NCBI GenBank assembly: GCA_013115135.1
Contig: JABANP010000583.1
Location: 1 to 31,021, forward strand
Direction of reading: 5' to 3'
From: Perkinsus olseni
Lineage: Eukaryota > Perkinsozoa > Perkinsida > Perkinsidae
DNA: 31,021 nucleotides
How positions within the stretch are numbered: the first letter of the stretch is position 1; each line of letters opens with the position of its first letter. The position numbers were made by a program, and so were the translations under genes. The notes beneath the pieces are model-generated. The model searched no databases. It was not told where the DNA came from and was given only the letters and a program-made list of their open reading frames with translations. This document shows positions 28,335 to 31,021 of this stretch, in pieces.

Positions 28335-29280
28335 TGGATCCTGCCCATAGTCTATTCCCTGTAAGGCCCCGTTCGATAGTTTTGCGACCATCTCTTCCTC
28401 GGTCCGCGCCCGACGGAGAGGGAAGAAAGGAGGTGCGGGTCCCCCGGGGGGGGAGGGGGGTCAACCCGGTGCTGGGCCGCGTGAGTACGAATCCCCCAGG
28501 ATATAATTTTACAGTGTTTCCTGACTTGGCGCTTTTTCGATCAAAAAAGTTCGACAGGATTTTTGTGCAGCACGGGAGGACAGATTTGCGTGTAGTGGGA
28601 TGTTTCGCACTTTGTTACCTATCCACTACTAGAGAAAGGCAACGACAATCGAAGAGTAGCCTAGCAGGCAAAGGGATCTACGAGAATGATTCAGCTACTG
28701 AGCACCAATAGCGGAGGTAACAACTCACACAATCCAGAGACTGTGCGTAAGTGAGAAGAACCGTTAAGTCCAACCCTAATCTTCCCCGAGGACCGACCTG
28801 CCATCATCGGAAGATCGCCCTGCGAGGGCCTAAAAGCCTCCAATTATCACAAGTGCCAACCTCTCAGGCTGCACGCATGCACATAGCTGTGCACCAATTT
28901 AGGCCAAAAGTGGGCCGAGGTTCATGCAGGCGAAGCGAAGCCAGTTTCGAACATTAGGGTGCAACTTGCAGCCGTAACAACTTCGTTTGCATGCGTGCTT
29001 TATCAGATCTATAGCTAATCGGCGCGGCTGGTGTAGTTGGTCGTCGTCTCAGCTCTTAGCGCCCTCTATCGTCACTTCTGTCACTAACCACTCAACCTAA
29101 GGCCCCTCGCGGTTGTGTTAACTGAATCTAAGCACTAGAGTCACCACCAGTTCATTTACTACCCGAGCCCTACAAGATTTGGGGGCTTTCGCGACAATGA
29201 CGGATTCGATCTTATGTGTAGGGAGGAAATAGATTGGCACCATCGTGCGGAAGGGCGCCGGCGGGGCCGGCGTGAGAAAA
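28335..29280. other. no recognisable gene; G-rich run and hairpin
   Basis: Contains a C/G run at 28441-28460 (cccccgggggggg-agggggg) that could form a quadruplex, and a hairpin cgccggc-ggg-gccggcg at about 29258-29275. The frame 28310-28711 (133 codons) is open but has no motif and crosses the G-run. No gene supported. Confidence 0.4.
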
Positions 29281-29284
29281 CTTC

Positions 29285-29527
29285 CGCGGAGTGTACGAAA
29301 TGACGGTGGATGAGTTGAAACTGGGGTTGTGTACGAAATGAGAGTGTATGAAATGCCGGTATCCGAGTTGAAAGTGTACGATTATTATGTGTACGGGGTT
29401 ATATGTACGATTCGCTTGTGTATGAGTATTTAGTGTATGACCATTTGTTGTACGCGTCGAAGGTGTACGAGTATTCGAGACATGAGTCGAAAATGTACGA
29501 GTATTTGGTGTACGAGTCGTGAACATC
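29285..29527 (+). repeat. 15-nt periodic array VII, inverted copy of array IV
   Basis: The plus strand starts gtgtacgaaatgacggtgg and then gttgtgtacgaaatgagagt, the same order of units as array IV on the minus strand (27345 downwards), including the out-of-phase stretch with LKLGLCTK. It ends HESKMYEYLVYES then TGA, as array IV ends HESKMYDYLVYET then TGA. In the middle it carries stops. Both arrays are preceded by a cgcggag stretch and a GC-rich hairpin, so they share their flank too. Confidence 0.88.
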
Positions 29528-29559
29528 CCCTATCGTAACTATTATGAGAAAGTTCAGCT

Positions 29560-30203
29560 CTGAAACTGAGAGCTTTCTATCCCCTAGGAGAGGAGAAGAC
29601 TCTGGATCTACTCACCAAGTTTAATGCCATGTCTCAGAATGCCGAAGAGACAGTCCAAGAATTCTCTGTATGATTCTTGGATCTCTGTTATGATCTGCAG
29701 AAGTTGAACCCTGACATCTACTTGACCACTTCTCAGGGGCAAGATGGATCAACTAAGGTCGATGACCTTCAGCTGCAATTGCAGTCCATTGTGAAACTGC
29801 GAGGAGAGATCCAAAAGGAGATTGTTGCCCAACAGATTAAGTACGACTCCATCCAGTCGTTGTTGGAGGCGGGGAGGCGCTTCAAGGACTTCCACAACCC
29901 GACTAGCACTCCCTGTCCATCACAAGGGAATGAGAGCACAGTGTGGTGTTCGGCATTTCAATGCTTCCGTCGTGGAGGAGAGGGCATTTCGCTCGAGATT
30001 GTATGTTCAACGATAGGGGTTGGTCCAGGTGGCCGGCAGAGAACCGGGTTTCTCAGCCTGGCTGGGACCAGTAACCTCAGCCTCAGCAATAGGGCTGAGA
30101 TCTCCCTAAGGCCAGCCAGTAAGCCATGGTGTAGCATCTCGGATTCCAACGCACTACTGTTGGAACGCAACATGAGGAGAGAGGTATATGTCCGCAGCTG
30201 ACG
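29560..30203 (+). pseudogene. LTR-retrotransposon Gag with decayed zinc knuckle
   Basis: A Gag capsid-nucleocapsid piece. Before an in-frame TGA at 29671 one reads TLDLLTKFNAMSQNAEETVQ, and after it FLDLCYDLQKLNPDI, like the Q-x-x-x-E-S-V-x-x-F-x-x-x-F-x-x-L pattern of Gag capsid regions. Residues about 25-65 of the 174-codon frame from 29677 give VDDLQLQLQSIVKLRGEI and YDSIQSLLEAGRRFK. Near 29960-30007 the sequence reads as a CCHC knuckle spread over two frames: CFRRGGEG, then, one base out of phase, FARDC; an R stands for one Cys and a base appears to be missing. After it the product is not recognisable. The family (Ty3- or copia-type) is uncertain. Confidence 0.58.
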
Positions 30204-30285
30204 ATGTTGTGCAGAAACGGTAAAAACGTGACTGAGCAAGTCTCCAATACACACTAACCCCACTGCACAATGCACACCAACGCAC

Positions 30286-30299
30286 ATTCCCCCTTAACG
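30286..30299 (-). promoter_or_regulatory. Polypurine-tract-like site and possible LTR start
   Basis: On the minus strand the string ttaagggggaatgtgcg runs from about 30300 to 30284. A purine run followed by TG is the usual junction between the polypurine tract, which primes plus-strand DNA synthesis, and a 3' LTR. An LTR would then extend to lower coordinates toward 30190, meeting the plus-strand gag. I did not find the second LTR, so this is tentative. Confidence 0.3.
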
Positions 30300-30303
30300 A
30301 CAG

Positions 30304-31021
30304 CCATTAGCGACCCCGTACGACTCTAGCCACTTAGCTACTTTAGGAGGTATCCTTCTTCCTTTCGTTGGGCTAAAACCTTGGCGACCCAAAATATCTT
30401 CGCCTGATATAGTCTCCTCAGTATCGTCAGAACGCGGTATGACTCAGCGGTCTGCCTTGCCTCGATCGAGGCTAGCAACAGCGAACTTATTCCCTTCCTT
30501 CTTGATGATCTCAGCCAGATGACATGTAGTCTTCCCTCATCAACGGTGGTGAGTTTCCTGAATACTATCCAGTGGCCAGGCTAGAGATCTGGGATGGAAA
30601 TCTCTTCTGGCATCAAGCCTCGAAGGATAGAAGATATGTGAGCTCGATGAGGGCCTGTTTCCGCCTGCCTCTTCTGTTCCTGGTCATCCTCATAATAAGG
30701 GAGGAGGTGGGACAAGGGAGCAAGAAACTTACGGCCTTTCACATGACAGACATAGCAGTTACCGGCATCACGATGATCAATCTCATACGAGCCTTCTGTT
30801 CAACGTCTACCATCGATTATACGATTGGCCTTACCTTGTCTCCCTCCTCAAATACTCTGGACTATCCACACGAGACCACCGACATCTTCAATGCAGCTAG
30901 TTGTCTCTCATTACAAACCTTGGTAATAAGCCCGTAGGCTTGTAAGATAACCAACACTACAACCAGTTAGTAGTGGAGACTTCGTAACAAAGGAGGTCAC
31001 GGAAGTATAAAAGTATGAGTA
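30304..31021 (-). pseudogene. Possible LTR-element pol 3' end (degenerate)
   Basis: The minus strand shows coherent but stop-broken peptide stretches: GNCYVCHVKGRKFLAPLSHL near 30760-30700, a run reading IPDL-PGHWIVFRKL near 30590-30540, and DDTEETISGEDILGRQGF then SPTKGRRIPPKVAKWLESYG near 30435-30315, ending in a stop just before the polypurine-like site. A C-x-x-C pair, a P-G-x-W-I-V stretch and a charged C-terminus are what an integrase end might look like, but no DDE core is visible. The open plus-strand frame 30572-30937 over the same bases has no motif. Low certainty. Confidence 0.28.

Noticed and set aside
28310..28711. 133-codon plus-strand open frame across the G-run
   Set aside because: It begins inside the tandem duplication, passes through a low-complexity G/C run, and has no motif.

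Overview
This window looks like a gene-poor, repeat-choked stretch of a eukaryotic nuclear genome. I found no convincing single-copy host gene. Every stretch with recognisable protein similarity is a broken piece of a retroelement: LINE-type non-LTR endonuclease and reverse transcriptase, a BEL/Pao-type LTR pol, a copia-like gag-protease, a second LTR-type gag, and a DIRS/tyrosine-recombinase retroelement. The mixture of BEL/Pao, copia, tyrosine-recombinase and LINE elements at mid GC content, with no bacterial features, suggests a protist; an alveolate such as Perkinsus is my best guess, but it is only a guess.

Layout. 1-1022: LINE endonuclease fragment (minus). 1667-4270: BEL/Pao pol on plus, split by an insertion at about 2335-3190. 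5410-7187: a copia-like gag whose two halves lie in opposite orientations around an 87-bp perfect inverted repeat. 8041-9070: RNase H tail plus tyrosine-recombinase N-terminal domain (minus). 8934-12440 (A) and 17930-21276 (B): a 3.3-3.5 kb direct segmental duplication that ends in LINE reverse-transcriptase sequence. 12470-13457: second LINE endonuclease copy, inverted relative to the first. 13863-14130: protease-like fragment. 16321-16985 and 23615-24370: another repeat pair with one half inverted. 25088-25250: third LINE endonuclease fragment. 27045-29527: several arrays of a 15-nt periodic repeat plus a 288-bp tandem duplication. 29560-30203: LTR-type gag. 30290-31021: probable 3' end of an LTR element on the minus strand.

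The most unusual signal is a dispersed 15-nt periodicity. At least nine loci carry runs of 15-nt units of the form (A/G/T)TG-(T/G)AC-GA(A/G)-NNN-NNN, which read as degenerate pentapeptides (V/L/M)(Y/D)(E)xx on one strand. One run keeps about 12 consecutive in-frame copies. Some loci share the same order of units, so whole arrays have been copied and inverted around the region.

The second theme is inversion. The gag split, the 16.3/23.6 kb pair, the 13.4-kb LINE inverted pair and the arrays all show halves of one ancestral unit lying head-to-head or tail-to-tail. Nothing here was searched against a database; family names rest on motifs I could read by eye.
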